Made by a program: the position numbers and the translations under genes | DNA from: Neobacillus nitrireducens | GTDB taxonomy: Bacteria; Bacillota; Bacilli; Bacillales; Cytobacillaceae | NCBI RefSeq assembly: GCF_030915405.1 | Contig: NZ_CP133262.1 | Span: forward strand, 806,001 to 870,000 | DNA: 64,000 nt | Reading direction: 5' to 3' | Part shown: positions 35,150 through 43,809 of the stretch, piece by piece | Position numbering within the stretch: the first letter of the stretch is position 1 | Layout: every line of letters begins with the position of its first letter | Notes under the pieces: generated by a model | Databases searched by the model: none | Seen by the model: only the letters and a program-made list of their open reading frames with translations | What the model was told of the DNA's origin: nothing

Positions 35150-35243
35150 ATATAAAATTAAATCAACTTTTTTTGATTTAATTGATTGACACATGAAAAT
35201 TTTGAATATATCATGATTGTATCAAGTTTATTTGATTTATAAG
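35150..35243 (+). promoter_or_regulatory. Promoter/operator region of arsR
   Basis: Holds AAATCAACTTTTTTTGATTT (35158-35180 region) and ATCAAGTTTATTTGAT just before the ribosome binding site. Divergent with arsI; autoregulation likely. Confidence 0.65.
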
Positions 35244-35256
35244 GTGGATGATAAAG

Positions 35257-35583
35257 ATGAAAGAAGAAATTCAATTACAAGATATATCCATAGATGAAGT
35301 GTTCGAAAAATATGAACTAAAATTTAAAGCTATTGCTGATAAAAAAAGACTTCAAATCATGAATATTTTAACTCAGAATGGTTCAATGTGTGTGTGCGAT
35401 CTGGCTCCAATGATGGATATGGCTCAATCAAAATTATCTTATCATTTAAAGATTTTATTAGATGCCAACATTATCAAAAAAGAAACAAAGGGCACCTGGA
35501 GTTATTATGAACTGAATCAAGATGCACTTAATCATTTATTGTCCCATGAACTTTGCTGTATCTTTAAACCAACTTGTTGCTAA
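35257..35583 (+). CDS. arsR: ArsR family metalloregulator
   Basis: 108 residues from ATG 35257 (AAGGTGG nine bases upstream). Winged helix with DKKRLQIMNILTQNGSMCVCDL; CVCDL carries the As(III)-binding Cys pair of the ArsR sites in the recognition region, and AQSKLSYHLKILLDANIIKK is the DNA-reading helix. The C terminus has extra Cys (ELCCIFKPTCC). Likely represses itself, divergent arsI and the next small gene, since all carry the same AAATCAA/TTGATTT dyads. Confidence 0.92.
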   Translation: MKEEIQLQDISIDEVFEKYELKFKAIADKKRLQIMNILTQNGSMCVCDLAPMMDMAQSKLSYHLKILLDANIIKKETKGTWSYYELNQDALNHLLSHELCCIFKPTCC

Positions 35584-35594
35584 TTTTTTTTAGT

Positions 35595-35642
35595 TTTAAA
35601 TCAATTTTTTTGATTAATATATCAATATTATTTGATTAATAG
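35595..35642 (+). promoter_or_regulatory. Dyad operators upstream of the small Cys-rich gene
   Basis: AAATCAATTTTTTTGATT and TATCAATATTATTTGATTA, two more copies of the ArsR-type dyad, end a few bases before AGGAGG of the next gene. Confidence 0.65.
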
Positions 35643-35653
35643 GAGGAATCAAC

Positions 35654-35845
35654 ATGTTTAATGAGTATGAAGTATATCAATTGATCAAATTACGCCAAGA
35701 GAAGGTTGAAAGAAAAGCACAAAATGCCTGGAAATTGGAAGATTATCAAAGGGAAGCATTATTTCAAAAGCTAGTTAAGAAATTTAAACCGAAACAACAA
35801 TTAACTATCGTAAATACAAATTGCGATTGCTTGAACTGTTGTTAG
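35654..35845 (+). CDS. Small Cys-tailed protein in the arsenic locus
   Basis: 63 residues, AGGAGG before the ATG. Charged helical body (YEVYQLIKLRQEKVERKAQNA) and a C-terminal tail NCDCLNCC with four Cys in seven residues. No known family. The gene lies 70 bp after arsR, is preceded by two ArsR-type dyads, and ends at a terminator, so it is very likely arsenic-regulated. The Cys tail could bind As(III). Function is otherwise unknown. Confidence 0.8.
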   Translation: MFNEYEVYQLIKLRQEKVERKAQNAWKLEDYQREALFQKLVKKFKPKQQLTIVNTNCDCLNCC

Positions 35846-35871
35846 GCACTCGTCCTGTAGGAGGTTGTTAT

Positions 35872-35902
35872 GGGAAGTTAGTTTTTAAGAAACCAACTTC
35901 CC
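35872..35902. terminator. Bidirectional terminator between the two convergent arsenic operons
   Basis: Arms GGGAAGTTAG / CCAACTTCCC around a loop with TTTTTAAGAAA; ends both the arsR/small-protein unit and the minus-strand ars operon. Confidence 0.75.
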
Positions 35903-35915
35903 TTCTTATTGTTTT

Positions 35916-36203
35916 TTAACAACAGTTGCTTTCATTTCCTACTAACACGAGACCATTTGCCTCTTGATTAAAATCAAGAGTTAGTCCTTCAGTATAAGGT
36001 TCAATATCAGGATCAATTGCAACTTGTATTTCATTAATGGTTACTACTTTATCATTATCATCTGGCTTGTCCAAAGCCAGTCCAACTTTTGGTGCCCCTC
36101 AAGACATTCCTCCAAAATAAACACGAATGTTTTTGGCATCGTGTTCTTGAAGCAGTTGCTTTAGTACATCACGTGCATGATCTGTGATATTCAATTTGTC
36201 CAT
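35916..36203 (-). CDS. HesB/IscA-like selenoprotein candidate with in-frame UGA (Sec35)
   Basis: Read through one TGA at 36099-36101, this frame gives 95 residues: an N-terminal ITDHARDVLKQLLQEH, IRVYFGGMS-[U35]-GAPKVGLALDKPDD, IDPDIEPYTEGLTLDF and the tail GNESNCC. This is the HesB/IscA-like (CC/Se motif) family, where the TGA falls on the active-site Cys and selenoprotein members are known. A 7-bp hairpin follows at SECIS distance. It lies 49 bp after arsA and is the last gene of the ars operon. The start may be ATG 36203, very close to AAAGGTG, or TTG 36191. Without Sec machinery the product would be a 34-residue fragment. Confidence 0.8.
36062..36101 (-). promoter_or_regulatory. Candidate bacterial SECIS element
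   Basis: Stem CTGGCTT / AAGCCAG (36074-36080 with 36062-36068) and loop TGGAC. The loop starts 25 nt after the UGA and has G in its second position, which fits the bacterial SECIS rule (small loop with G among the first two bases, about 16-37 nt from UGA). Structure seen by eye; recoding is inferred. Confidence 0.65.
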
Positions 36204-36252
36204 CACCTTTCAAAAAAAATTTACTCTTACTTATCTTACTTTCTTTTTAACA

Positions 36253-38028
36253 TTAGTAGGCACTTATAAAATTTTTTAACTGTTCATATCCTTTATTCTC
36301 TTCACTCATTAGAGGAACAATTGCACATCTTTCTGCCAATTCAGTTGTCACTTTTTTAATCCAACTTTTTTCAAATTCTGCTCTTCCCCTTAATACAGGA
36401 TCTTTAGTTTCAGCGGCGTAAAGGCTCTGGTTAATGACCCACCATTTAGGAGTTATATCTGCCCGTTTTAAATCTTCCTGTAATCGACTTGCTTCTAAAA
36501 CTGGCGTAGCTTCTGCTAACGTTACAATGACGACGCTTGTTTCTTTTGGATTCCTTAAACGAGGCAGCAGCGTTTTTACGCTCTCAGGTATTTCACCAGT
36601 TGAACGTGCTAGATCCTTATGATAAGACTGAGCTGCGTCTAAAAGTAGTAAGGTGTGCCCAGTTGGTGCAGTATCAATCACAACAATTTCATCCTTTGAA
36701 CGAGCCACCACTTCTGCAAAAGCACGAAATACGGCAATCTCCTCCGTACAAGGTGAGTTTAAGTCTTCTTCAATGTAGGCAAGTGCCTCTTCATCAAGTT
36801 CATTGGTCACTTTTGATAAGACCTCTGCTTTGTAGGCCTCAACTTCTTCTTTTGGGTTAATTCGGCTTATGGTTAATCGATCATTAAGCTTGCTATTTTG
36901 AAAAACATACTCTAAATGGGCAGCTGGGTCTGTGGTGGTTAAATGGACTATATGTCCCTTTTCTACTAATCCAACGGCGATTGCAGATGCCAGGGTGGTC
37001 TTTCCAACCCCCCCCTTCCCCATTGTAAAAATCACTCTAGTATTATTTAAGGAGAAGTCTTCAATCACTTTATTTAATCCAGGTAGAGATCTAATCTCGC
37101 CTTCAATCTCTGGTTCTTTAGGTGGCATAGTGTATTGTTTAAATAAGAAACGTAAATTTTGAATGCCTGTTAAGGAATACGAAACAAACGGCAACGAAAA
37201 AGTGACAACTTGTTTTAAATCGTTTGGCATTTGCTTTAAGGCATTACGCTGTCGCTCATAAAACGCAGATGAAACTTTATCGTCAGGCAAATAAGATTGC
37301 AATAATCCGTTAATAATGAGAGCTTGATTTGAAATACCAATTTCTTTTAATTCCTTTGATGCACGGTTTGCCTCAAGTAATGAAGACTCATCAGGTCTTG
37401 CTACAAGAATGAGCGTTGTTTTTGTTGAGTCTGAAAGTGCGTCCATTGTAAGGGAATAGATTTGCTTCTTTTCTGACAACCCAGATAAAGGGCCTAAACA
37501 AGAGGCACCATGTGTGTTCTCTTCTAAAAAGCCACTCCAGGCAGTTGGCAACTGAAGAAGCCGTAGAGTATGACCCGTAGGTGCCGTATCAAAGATGATA
37601 TGCTCGTAAGCACTAACCACATTAGGGTCAGCCAATAAATTTGTAAACTCATCGAATGCTGCAATTTCAACTGTACAAGCCCCTGATAACTGTTCCTCCA
37701 TAGTAGCCACTACTGCGTCAGGAAGTTTCCCACGATAAGGCCCAATAATTCTGTCTCGATAGGCTTTTGCAGCTTCTTCAGGGTCAAGATTACAAGCAAA
37801 TAAGTTTGGAACACTCTGGATTGGCATTGGAGTATTCGTTAGCCCAACTTCCAACACATCCTCTAAGTTTGAGGCAGGGTCCGTACTTACCAGCAAGACC
37901 TTTTTCCCTTCATCAGCTAGTGCTACAGCTGTTGCACACGCAGTCGATGTTTTCCCTACTCCACCTTTACCTGTCAAAAATAAAAACTTGCTGTTCACAA
38001 TCATTTTCGGATTGAAAGATTGAAACAT
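36253..38028 (-). CDS. arsA: ArsA arsenite pump-driving ATPase
   Basis: 591 residues, two homologous halves. A1: FLTGKGGVGKTSTACA P-loop, VSTDPASNLEDV, signature DTAPTGHTLRLLQLP. A2: FTMGKGGVGKTTLASA, TTTDPAAHLEYV, DTAPTGHTLLLL. Metal-site Cys are present in SGACTVEIAAF, ASCLGPLSG and NSPCTEEIAVF. It powers arsenite export together with the efflux membrane protein and receives As(III) from ArsD, whose gene ends 16 bp upstream. Start ATG 38028, or GTG 38037. Confidence 0.95.
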   Translation of the reverse strand: MFQSFNPKMIVNSKFLFLTGKGGVGKTSTACATAVALADEGKKVLLVSTDPASNLEDVLEVGLTNTPMPIQSVPNLFACNLDPEEAAKAYRDRIIGPYRGKLPDAVVATMEEQLSGACTVEIAAFDEFTNLLADPNVVSAYEHIIFDTAPTGHTLRLLQLPTAWSGFLEENTHGASCLGPLSGLSEKKQIYSLTMDALSDSTKTTLILVARPDESSLLEANRASKELKEIGISNQALIINGLLQSYLPDDKVSSAFYERQRNALKQMPNDLKQVVTFSLPFVSYSLTGIQNLRFLFKQYTMPPKEPEIEGEIRSLPGLNKVIEDFSLNNTRVIFTMGKGGVGKTTLASAIAVGLVEKGHIVHLTTTDPAAHLEYVFQNSKLNDRLTISRINPKEEVEAYKAEVLSKVTNELDEEALAYIEEDLNSPCTEEIAVFRAFAEVVARSKDEIVVIDTAPTGHTLLLLDAAQSYHKDLARSTGEIPESVKTLLPRLRNPKETSVVIVTLAEATPVLEASRLQEDLKRADITPKWWVINQSLYAAETKDPVLRGRAEFEKSWIKKVTTELAERCAIVPLMSEENKGYEQLKNFISAY

Positions 38029-38044
38029 GATTTTCACTTCTTTC

Positions 38045-38410
38045 TTATATCGATGGTTTTAATTCAATTGTAAGACGTGGTTTTGGTTTTTCGCTAAGTT
38101 CCTCCACTTGTACTCCAAACCATTCCGCAAATTCATCGTTGGTTGGATAGGCTCCAATTTTAGCAATTTGGCCTTCAACTAAGATTACTGGGAGTGAATC
38201 AGGACCCTTTTCATGAAGAACTTTGTTTACCTCTTTGTTCTCAACAAAAATGGCTGGCTCAAATCCAAGGTTATATCGTTTGATGTTATATCCTTTTTTC
38301 TGTATTAAAAAGATAGCAGTTGCCACTCTAATTAATTCAGGATCTACGCTTGGACCACATACACCTGTAGCACAGCACAATGCTGGATCAAAAATCTCAA
38401 CTTTTCTCAT
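38045..38410 (-). CDS. arsD: ArsD arsenic metallochaperone
   Basis: 121 residues. The As(III)-binding Cys12, Cys13 and Cys18 are visible in EIFDPALCCATGVCGPSVD; the thioredoxin-like body follows (FVENKEVNKVL, LPVILVEGQIAKIGAYPT). ArsD hands arsenite to ArsA, encoded immediately after. AGGAGG before the ATG. A palindrome 26 bp upstream could be an internal ArsR site. Confidence 0.95.
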   Translation of the reverse strand: MRKVEIFDPALCCATGVCGPSVDPELIRVATAIFLIQKKGYNIKRYNLGFEPAIFVENKEVNKVLHEKGPDSLPVILVEGQIAKIGAYPTNDEFAEWFGVQVEELSEKPKPRLTIELKPSI

Positions 38411-38436
38411 TTAATCTAACCTCCTAAAGGGTTTGA

Positions 38437-38456
38437 ATATAAGTATTTACTTATAT
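38437..38456. promoter_or_regulatory. ArsR-type palindrome upstream of arsD
   Basis: Perfect dyad ATATAAGT-ATTT-ACTTATAT. A similar dyad (ATAAGCAAAT ... ATTTACTTAT) lies before the first arsR of this operon, so arsDA and the selenoprotein may have their own As-inducible promoter. Confidence 0.65.
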
Positions 38457-38509
38457 GAATATTAAAAATTAAAGCCAAGAGTCTTTATCCTTGGCTATCA
38501 AATTCTTTC

Positions 38510-38932
38510 TTACTCACCAGTTTCAGCAAACCGCTTAATGCGATCTCCGATTTCGTCACGGACACGTTGAAAGAATGCCCACTTCTCTTCATCGGTCCCT
38601 TGAGCCTTGGCTGGGTCATCAAATCCCCAGTGAACTCGTTTTACTTTAGGTGGTGTGATTGGACACTTATCAGCAGCATCACCACATAGCGTTACGACTA
38701 AATCAGCATTGTTTAAATATTCAGGATCGATAATATCAGAGGTATGTTTTGAAATATCAATTCCCGCTTCTTTCATTGCTTTTACAGCATTAGGGTTTAA
38801 TCCGTGAGCTTCAATACCAGCACTGCGAACTTCCCAATCATCACCTAAATGTTTTAAAGCCCATCCTTCTGCCATTTGGCTTCTGCAAGAATTTCCTGTA
38901 CACAAAAAGTAAAGTTTCTTCTTGTTTTCCAT
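38510..38932 (-). CDS. arsC: Thioredoxin-dependent arsenate reductase ArsC
   Basis: 140 residues from ATG 38932. Low-molecular-weight phosphatase fold: P-loop [16 protein letters not shown] with catalytic Cys, and redox Cys pair in [17 protein letters not shown]. This is the Bacillus/S. aureus pI258 class that uses thioredoxin. It reduces As(V) to As(III) for export by the Acr3 pump encoded just before. Ends at 38510 with a short gap to arsD containing the palindrome. Confidence 0.95.
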   Translation of the reverse strand: MENKKKLYFLCTGNSCRSQMAEGWALKHLGDDWEVRSAGIEAHGLNPNAVKAMKEAGIDISKHTSDIIDPEYLNNADLVVTLCGDAADKCPITPPKVKRVHWGFDDPAKAQGTDEEKWAFFQRVRDEIGDRIKRFAETGE

Positions 38933-38960
38933 GTTGAATTCCACCTTTACGTAATAAAAT

Positions 38961-40016
38961 TTAGGCTGCATGCTCTTTAAAATATTTTCTTTTAAACCAT
39001 AATGCTACGTTGACTAACGCAATCATTACAGGCACTTCCACAAGTGGTCCAATAACGGCCGCAAAAGCTGCACCGGAATGGATTCCAAACACACCAACAG
39101 CAACAGCAATCGCTAATTCAAAGTTATTACTTCCAGCAGTAAAAGCAAGAGTGGTTGTTACAGGGTAGTTCGCTCCAATTTTCCTTCCCATGAAAAAAGA
39201 AACAAAGAACATAATGACAAAGTAAATTAATAAAGGAATGGCTATACGTACTACATCTAATGGCAAACTTACAATAGCGTCCCCTTTTAATGAGAACATA
39301 AGGATTATCGTAAATAGTAAAGCAATTAAGGTAATAGGACTGATTTTAGGAATAAACACTTTTTCATACCATTGTCTGCCTTTAGCCTTTACCAACGTAA
39401 AACGTGTAATCATACCAGCGATAAAAGGTATTCCAAGATAGATGAAAACTGATTTAGCTACTTCTATCATTGTTATATTTACAACTGCCCCTTGGATTCC
39501 TATCCATTCAGGGATGATGGTTACAAACACATATGCATACACGGAGAAGAATAACATTTGGAAAATAGAATTGAATGCTACTAAGCCAGCAGCGTACTCC
39601 GTATCTCCTTTTGCAAGGTCATTCCATACAATGACCATCGCAATACAACGAGCTAAACCAATCATGATTAGACCAACCATATACTCGGGTTTATCAGGAA
39701 GAAATATTATGGCTAACAAAAACATAAGAATTGGTCCAATGATCCAGTTTTGTACAAGCGATAAAGCTAAAACTTTTACATCTTTAAATACTCGCCCAAT
39801 TTCCTCATAACGAACTTTCGCCAATGGGGGATACATCATTAAAATTAAACCAATAGCAAGTGGAATCGATGTAGTTCCTACCTGTAAGCTGTTCATACTG
39901 CCCACAAATCCCGGAGAGACAAATCCTAATCCAATTCCTATTGCCATCGCAAGAAAAATCCAAAGCGTTAAATATCGATCCAGGAAGGATAGACGTTTCC
40001 TTTCTGTATTACTCAT
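38961..40016 (-). CDS. acr3: Arsenite efflux transporter, Acr3 family
   Basis: 351 residues, ten spans. Acr3 signature residues are visible: [23 protein letters not shown], the conserved Cys in [31 protein letters not shown], and [17 protein letters not shown]. Exports As(III), probably driven by proton gradient or assisted by ArsA. Start ATG 40016 with AGGGAG upstream. Between arsR and arsC of the operon. Confidence 0.95.
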   Translation of the reverse strand: MSNTERKRLSFLDRYLTLWIFLAMAIGIGLGFVSPGFVGSMNSLQVGTTSIPLAIGLILMMYPPLAKVRYEEIGRVFKDVKVLALSLVQNWIIGPILMFLLAIIFLPDKPEYMVGLIMIGLARCIAMVIVWNDLAKGDTEYAAGLVAFNSIFQMLFFSVYAYVFVTIIPEWIGIQGAVVNITMIEVAKSVFIYLGIPFIAGMITRFTLVKAKGRQWYEKVFIPKISPITLIALLFTIILMFSLKGDAIVSLPLDVVRIAIPLLIYFVIMFFVSFFMGRKIGANYPVTTTLAFTAGSNNFELAIAVAVGVFGIHSGAAFAAVIGPLVEVPVMIALVNVALWFKRKYFKEHAA

Positions 40017-40041
40017 TTTCTCACTCCCTATTATAGTAAAG

Positions 40042-40389
40042 CTAACATCCACATCGAAGAGTGGGGTTGGCTTTATCAATCATTTTGATTTTATCTGTCT
40101 GATTGGGTACATGTTCCAAGATATCTTCAATAAGTCCATAAAGCTCACTCTGTTGATTTAGTGAATAATATATCCACTGTCCTCTTCTTTCTTCCCTCAC
40201 CATCCCTGCATCTTTTAATTTTCGAAGATGCTGACTGATGGATGGTTGGCTCATATTAAAAACTTCAAGAAATTCACATACACAGCATTCTCGTTGTTTC
40301 AAAATACCAACAATGGTTAGTCTTGTTTTATCACCTAATAATTTCAATACATTAGCCGATTCCTCTAAATAAACTATTGATTTCAACAC
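40042..40389 (-). CDS. arsR: ArsR family regulator of the acr3 operon
   Basis: 115 residues from GTG 40389 (AGGAGG eight bases upstream). Winged helix with [30 protein letters not shown] carries the inducer-binding Cys, and [17 protein letters not shown] is the DNA-reading helix; ends RCGC. First gene of arsR-acr3-arsC-arsD-arsA-hesB. A different subtype from the arsR at 35257, with a different operator (ATAAG-type versus AAATCAA-type). Confidence 0.9.
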   Translation of the reverse strand: MLKSIVYLEESANVLKLLGDKTRLTIVGILKQRECCVCEFLEVFNMSQPSISQHLRKLKDAGMVREERRGQWIYYSLNQQSELYGLIEDILEHVPNQTDKIKMIDKANPTLRCGC

Positions 40390-40404
40390 AGACAAAACCT
40401 CCTC

Positions 40405-40570
40405 ATAAATAAATATAAGCAAATAATAATTTACTTATTTAAATCTCAAAAAATAGTTAAAGGATAGAACTTATGTATTTTTAATAAAATTCTTAATTAT
40501 CATCTAAATTTATATATAACTAATTGCTTATATGTTAATTCAAACAAAAAATAATTTCAAGATATTAATT
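40405..40570 (-). promoter_or_regulatory. Promoter/operator region of the arsR-acr3 operon
   Basis: AT-rich region with dyad ATAAGCAAAT-AATA-ATTTACTTAT (40414-40437) and AATTGCTTATATG near 40541. The dyad resembles the perfect palindrome upstream of arsD. Confidence 0.6.
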
Positions 40571-40609
40571 GTAAAGTTAATGTAAATTATATCGGACGTT
40601 TTTTATCGC

Positions 40610-40880
40610 TTTCTTTAATATCTTCATTAACGATCTCCCCCGTTAGCCACCCATGAAGCGCAAAAATCAGCGCTTCACCACAGAGAATGAAAATGGTCAC
40701 GAACCGTCAATACTGATTCTACGGCTGGGAGAGGAAGGTCGCTTAACTATGGTGCGTTAGAGCCCATCCGTTAGTCTGACTCCACCGACCACGGTGCACC
40801 ACTGACTGTCGCTCCCTTACGGGAAGCACACATGGTAGATTAATCCTATTCTGGTTGTTGCACCAGCCTCTAAATTAATG
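40610..40880 (+). ncRNA. Candidate bridge RNA region of the IS110 element
   Basis: IS110-subgroup elements encode a bridge RNA in the non-coding left end. Here about 270 bp are GC-richer than the flanks and hold several short hairpins (GAAGCGC ... GCGCTTC at 40671-40696, CGACCACGGTGCACCACTG, GGGAAGC region). Function inferred from the family, internal loops not assigned. Confidence 0.5.
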
Positions 40881-40904
40881 ATCGCCGTAGAAAGGATGTT
40901 TTCA

Positions 40905-42128
40905 ATGGATGTAGTCATTGAAAGAGCATGCGGTATGGATGTCCATAAGGACAATATTACTGCCTGTATTATGACACCTGATGGAAAGGAGATTCAAACG
41001 TTTTCTACTAAAACTGTATTTCTACTACAGTTGGTTGACTGGATTAAACAACATAATTGTACCCATGTCGCCATGGAGAGCACGAGTGTTTATTGGAAGC
41101 CTATTGTGAATTTACTGGAAGCTGAGGATATTGAGTTTTTAGTGGTGAATGCCCAACATATGAAGGCAGTTCCGGGGCGCAAGACAGATGTCAAGGATGC
41201 AGAATGGATTGCCAAACTTCTTCGCCATGGACTACTTAAAGCTAGTTATATCCCTGATCGAAATCAACGTGAACTGCGTGAACTCGTTCGCTATCGTCGA
41301 AGTATTATCGAGGAGCGTGCCAGACAACATAATCGAATCCAAAAGGTGTTAGAAGGCGCGAACATTAAGTTGGGATCTGTTGTTTCAGATGTGTTAGGTG
41401 TTTCAGCACGAGATATGCTTGATGCCATTGCCGATGGTGAAGAGGATCCTGAAAAACTAGCAAACTTCGCTCGACGGACTATGAAAAAGAAAAAAGAGGA
41501 ACTCAAACTCGCCTTAAAAGGCTATATCAATTCACATCAACGCCTCATGTTAAAAACGATTTTAGGTCATATAGATTTTCTGACTGAGCAAATCGAGATG
41601 CTGGATCAGGAAGTTGCGGACAGAGTAAGCTCTCATCAAGAAGATGTAGCAAGATTGGATTCCATTCCTGGTATAGCGACCAGAATGGCTGAGCAAATCC
41701 TATCCGAAATTGGGACTGATGTAAAGAACCAATTCCCCACTGCAGCTCATATGTGTTCTTGGGCAGGCCTGGTTCCTGGGCAAAACGAAAGTGCGGGGAA
41801 AAGAAAATCAGCCAAGACTAAAAAAGGAAATAAGTATTTAAGATCGGCATTAACGGAAGCAGCTCATTCAGTAAGAGGATCCAAAAACTATCTCGGAGCA
41901 CTGTATAGGCGTACAGCATCACGAAAAGGCAAGAAACGTGCTGGTATTGTGGTCGCCCACGCAATGTTACGTATCTCTTATTATCTCTTAACCCGAAAAG
42001 AAATGTATGTAGACTTAGGCGAAGACTACTTTGATAAGCAGAGACAACAATCTATCGTTCGGCATTCACTGAGACGACTCGAAAGTTTAGGATACACCGT
42101 TACGTTAGAAGAACCTAAAGCATCTTAA
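40905..42128 (+). CDS. IS110 family transposase (DEDD recombinase)
   Basis: 407 residues from ATG 40905. N-terminal RuvC-like DEDD domain: CGMDVHKDNITACI (Asp), VAMESTSVYWKP (Glu), GRKTDVKDAEWIAKLLRHGLL (Asp-Asp); C-terminal Tnp_20 domain with IPGIATRMAEQIL, WAGLVPGQNESAGKRKSA and the catalytic-serine region. Full length and apparently intact. Inserted right next to the ars promoter. Confidence 0.92.
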   Translation: MDVVIERACGMDVHKDNITACIMTPDGKEIQTFSTKTVFLLQLVDWIKQHNCTHVAMESTSVYWKPIVNLLEAEDIEFLVVNAQHMKAVPGRKTDVKDAEWIAKLLRHGLLKASYIPDRNQRELRELVRYRRSIIEERARQHNRIQKVLEGANIKLGSVVSDVLGVSARDMLDAIADGEEDPEKLANFARRTMKKKKEELKLALKGYINSHQRLMLKTILGHIDFLTEQIEMLDQEVADRVSSHQEDVARLDSIPGIATRMAEQILSEIGTDVKNQFPTAAHMCSWAGLVPGQNESAGKRKSAKTKKGNKYLRSALTEAAHSVRGSKNYLGALYRRTASRKGKKRAGIVVAHAMLRISYYLLTRKEMYVDLGEDYFDKQRQQSIVRHSLRRLESLGYTVTLEEPKAS

Positions 42129-42392
42129 TCCAGTCAATTTCTAAACCAAAGATCCATGAATCTGTCGCTCTCCCCTTTTTTAAAAAATGAATGAGCTGCG
42201 TCCTCTTTAGGATTGCCTTTTTCTCTGAGTTACAGAAGTTTATTTTCATGGTAGTTGAAGAAGAAAAGTGTCGCTTATTCAACAATCGCGCCCTTTTCTT
42301 GAATATCGATATTAGAAAACGATTGTTTAAAATCTAAAAGGGATCTTCCATTAAAGCAACTTATACAAAAACAAACAGATCTCGTTCTGAGG

Positions 42393-43562
42393 TCAAGTAT
42401 CTACTGAAAAAGTTGGTTCTTTTTTTGATTCTTTTACCTTTTGGGTACTAAGCAGAAAGCTAGCAATTGCTGCAATACTACAAACATATGGGAGTAATGA
42501 ATATCCCCAAATAGATATGACATAACCTCCAATCATTGAACCAATAGTGATACCAATATACAGAGCCGTATTATTCCATGCCATAACAATTCCTCGTTCT
42601 TTTGGAAATTCCACTGTTAATCGCGCTTGGTATGATGTAAATCCTGCATACCCAACTAAAGCCCATATAAACAGAAAGAAATAAACCCAATCGCCAGCTG
42701 AGAAGAATATCCCTAAACAAATGAGTACTAGAGTCAAGAAAATTAGTGTAGCCTTCGAAATCTTTCTTTCTCCAAATTTATCTGTTAATTTCCCACTTGT
42801 AAGACTTCCTAAAACGGCACCGATGCCATAAAAAGTAACAGCTAATGCGATTTCTGATGAAGAAAATCGATTTTCAGAGTAAAGAGCTGCACCCAAATAG
42901 ACATAGAGAGTATACATTGAAATTGCCCAAATGGTGGTAACACTTACGGAACCAAGTATTCGTAGCAGATTTCCTTCTAATAGATTTTTTGTTAAATCAC
43001 TTTTGGGAATAGATTCCCATGTTTTGAAATTCACTACTGCCAATATGGATCCTATGATAGCCATTACAACAAATACTGAACGCCAACCAAGAAAATACTC
43101 TAATAACGTACCGAATGGCGCTCCTACCCAAAGAGCCGTTAAGTGTCCTGAAACAACAATCGAAAGCCATGTCCCTCTTCGATTTGATGGCGCAATATCT
43201 CCAATAATTGCGTATATCAACGGAGTAATTGAGGCCACGGACAAACCCGCTAAAATACGGCTAACAATTAGCCATGAAAATGAAGGAGCAAAAGCAGTTA
43301 GTGCGTTAGAAATAGCGAACAATAATAAACCAAACGTAATAATTATTCTCCGTTCCTTTTTATCTGAAAGCCAGCCAAAGAATGGAGCCGAAAAGGCATA
43401 TGTAACCGCAAAAACAGTTACCATCCATCCAGTAGTCTCTGGACTAACCTTATATGCTTCCGAAATGAACGGTAATAACGGAGACACCACAAATAAGTCA
43501 GTACCCATTAGAAACAAAGTTATCCAACCAACACTTAAATTTGCCCTCCTTTGTATCTCCAT
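42393..43562 (-). CDS. MFS transporter (AraJ/DHA1-like)
   Basis: 389 residues from ATG 43562 (GGGGGA upstream), 12 spans. Typical DHA1 features: FLMGTDLFVVSPLLPFIS, loop 2-3 FFGWLSDKKERRII, LAGLSVASITPLIYAIIGDIAP, ARLTVEFPKERGIVM. Likely an exporter of drugs, sugars or metabolites; substrate unknown. Not in an obvious operon. Confidence 0.85.
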   Translation of the reverse strand: MEIQRRANLSVGWITLFLMGTDLFVVSPLLPFISEAYKVSPETTGWMVTVFAVTYAFSAPFFGWLSDKKERRIIITFGLLLFAISNALTAFAPSFSWLIVSRILAGLSVASITPLIYAIIGDIAPSNRRGTWLSIVVSGHLTALWVGAPFGTLLEYFLGWRSVFVVMAIIGSILAVVNFKTWESIPKSDLTKNLLEGNLLRILGSVSVTTIWAISMYTLYVYLGAALYSENRFSSSEIALAVTFYGIGAVLGSLTSGKLTDKFGERKISKATLIFLTLVLICLGIFFSAGDWVYFFLFIWALVGYAGFTSYQARLTVEFPKERGIVMAWNNTALYIGITIGSMIGGYVISIWGYSLLPYVCSIAAIASFLLSTQKVKESKKEPTFSVDT

Positions 43563-43809
43563 ACGTCCCCCATTTAACATTATTTTTACATGTATATTCA
43601 CTAGGGGTCATAAAAAAGAAGCGATCTTTAAGGAAAGCCCCTATATTTGAATAACAATCACCTTATTATTAGCTGGTTCTGTTGAATAAACCACTCGTCC
43701 TATTTTTGATACGGTTCACCCTTAACGTATATAAATGAGTTGTACTGCTATCATCTTATTTGGATTTAATTATCAAGCGAATATGTTTATTCTTCACCGA
43801 TCTCCCTCT

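Larger units (their letters stand above)
40600..42200 (+). mobile_element. IS110 family insertion sequence
   Basis: One transposase gene with a long, GC-richer non-coding left part (about 40600-40904). No terminal inverted repeats were seen, as usual for IS110. Boundaries are not sharp: the left change in composition is near 40600, and the right end lies somewhere between 42129 and about 42250. Confidence 0.75.
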
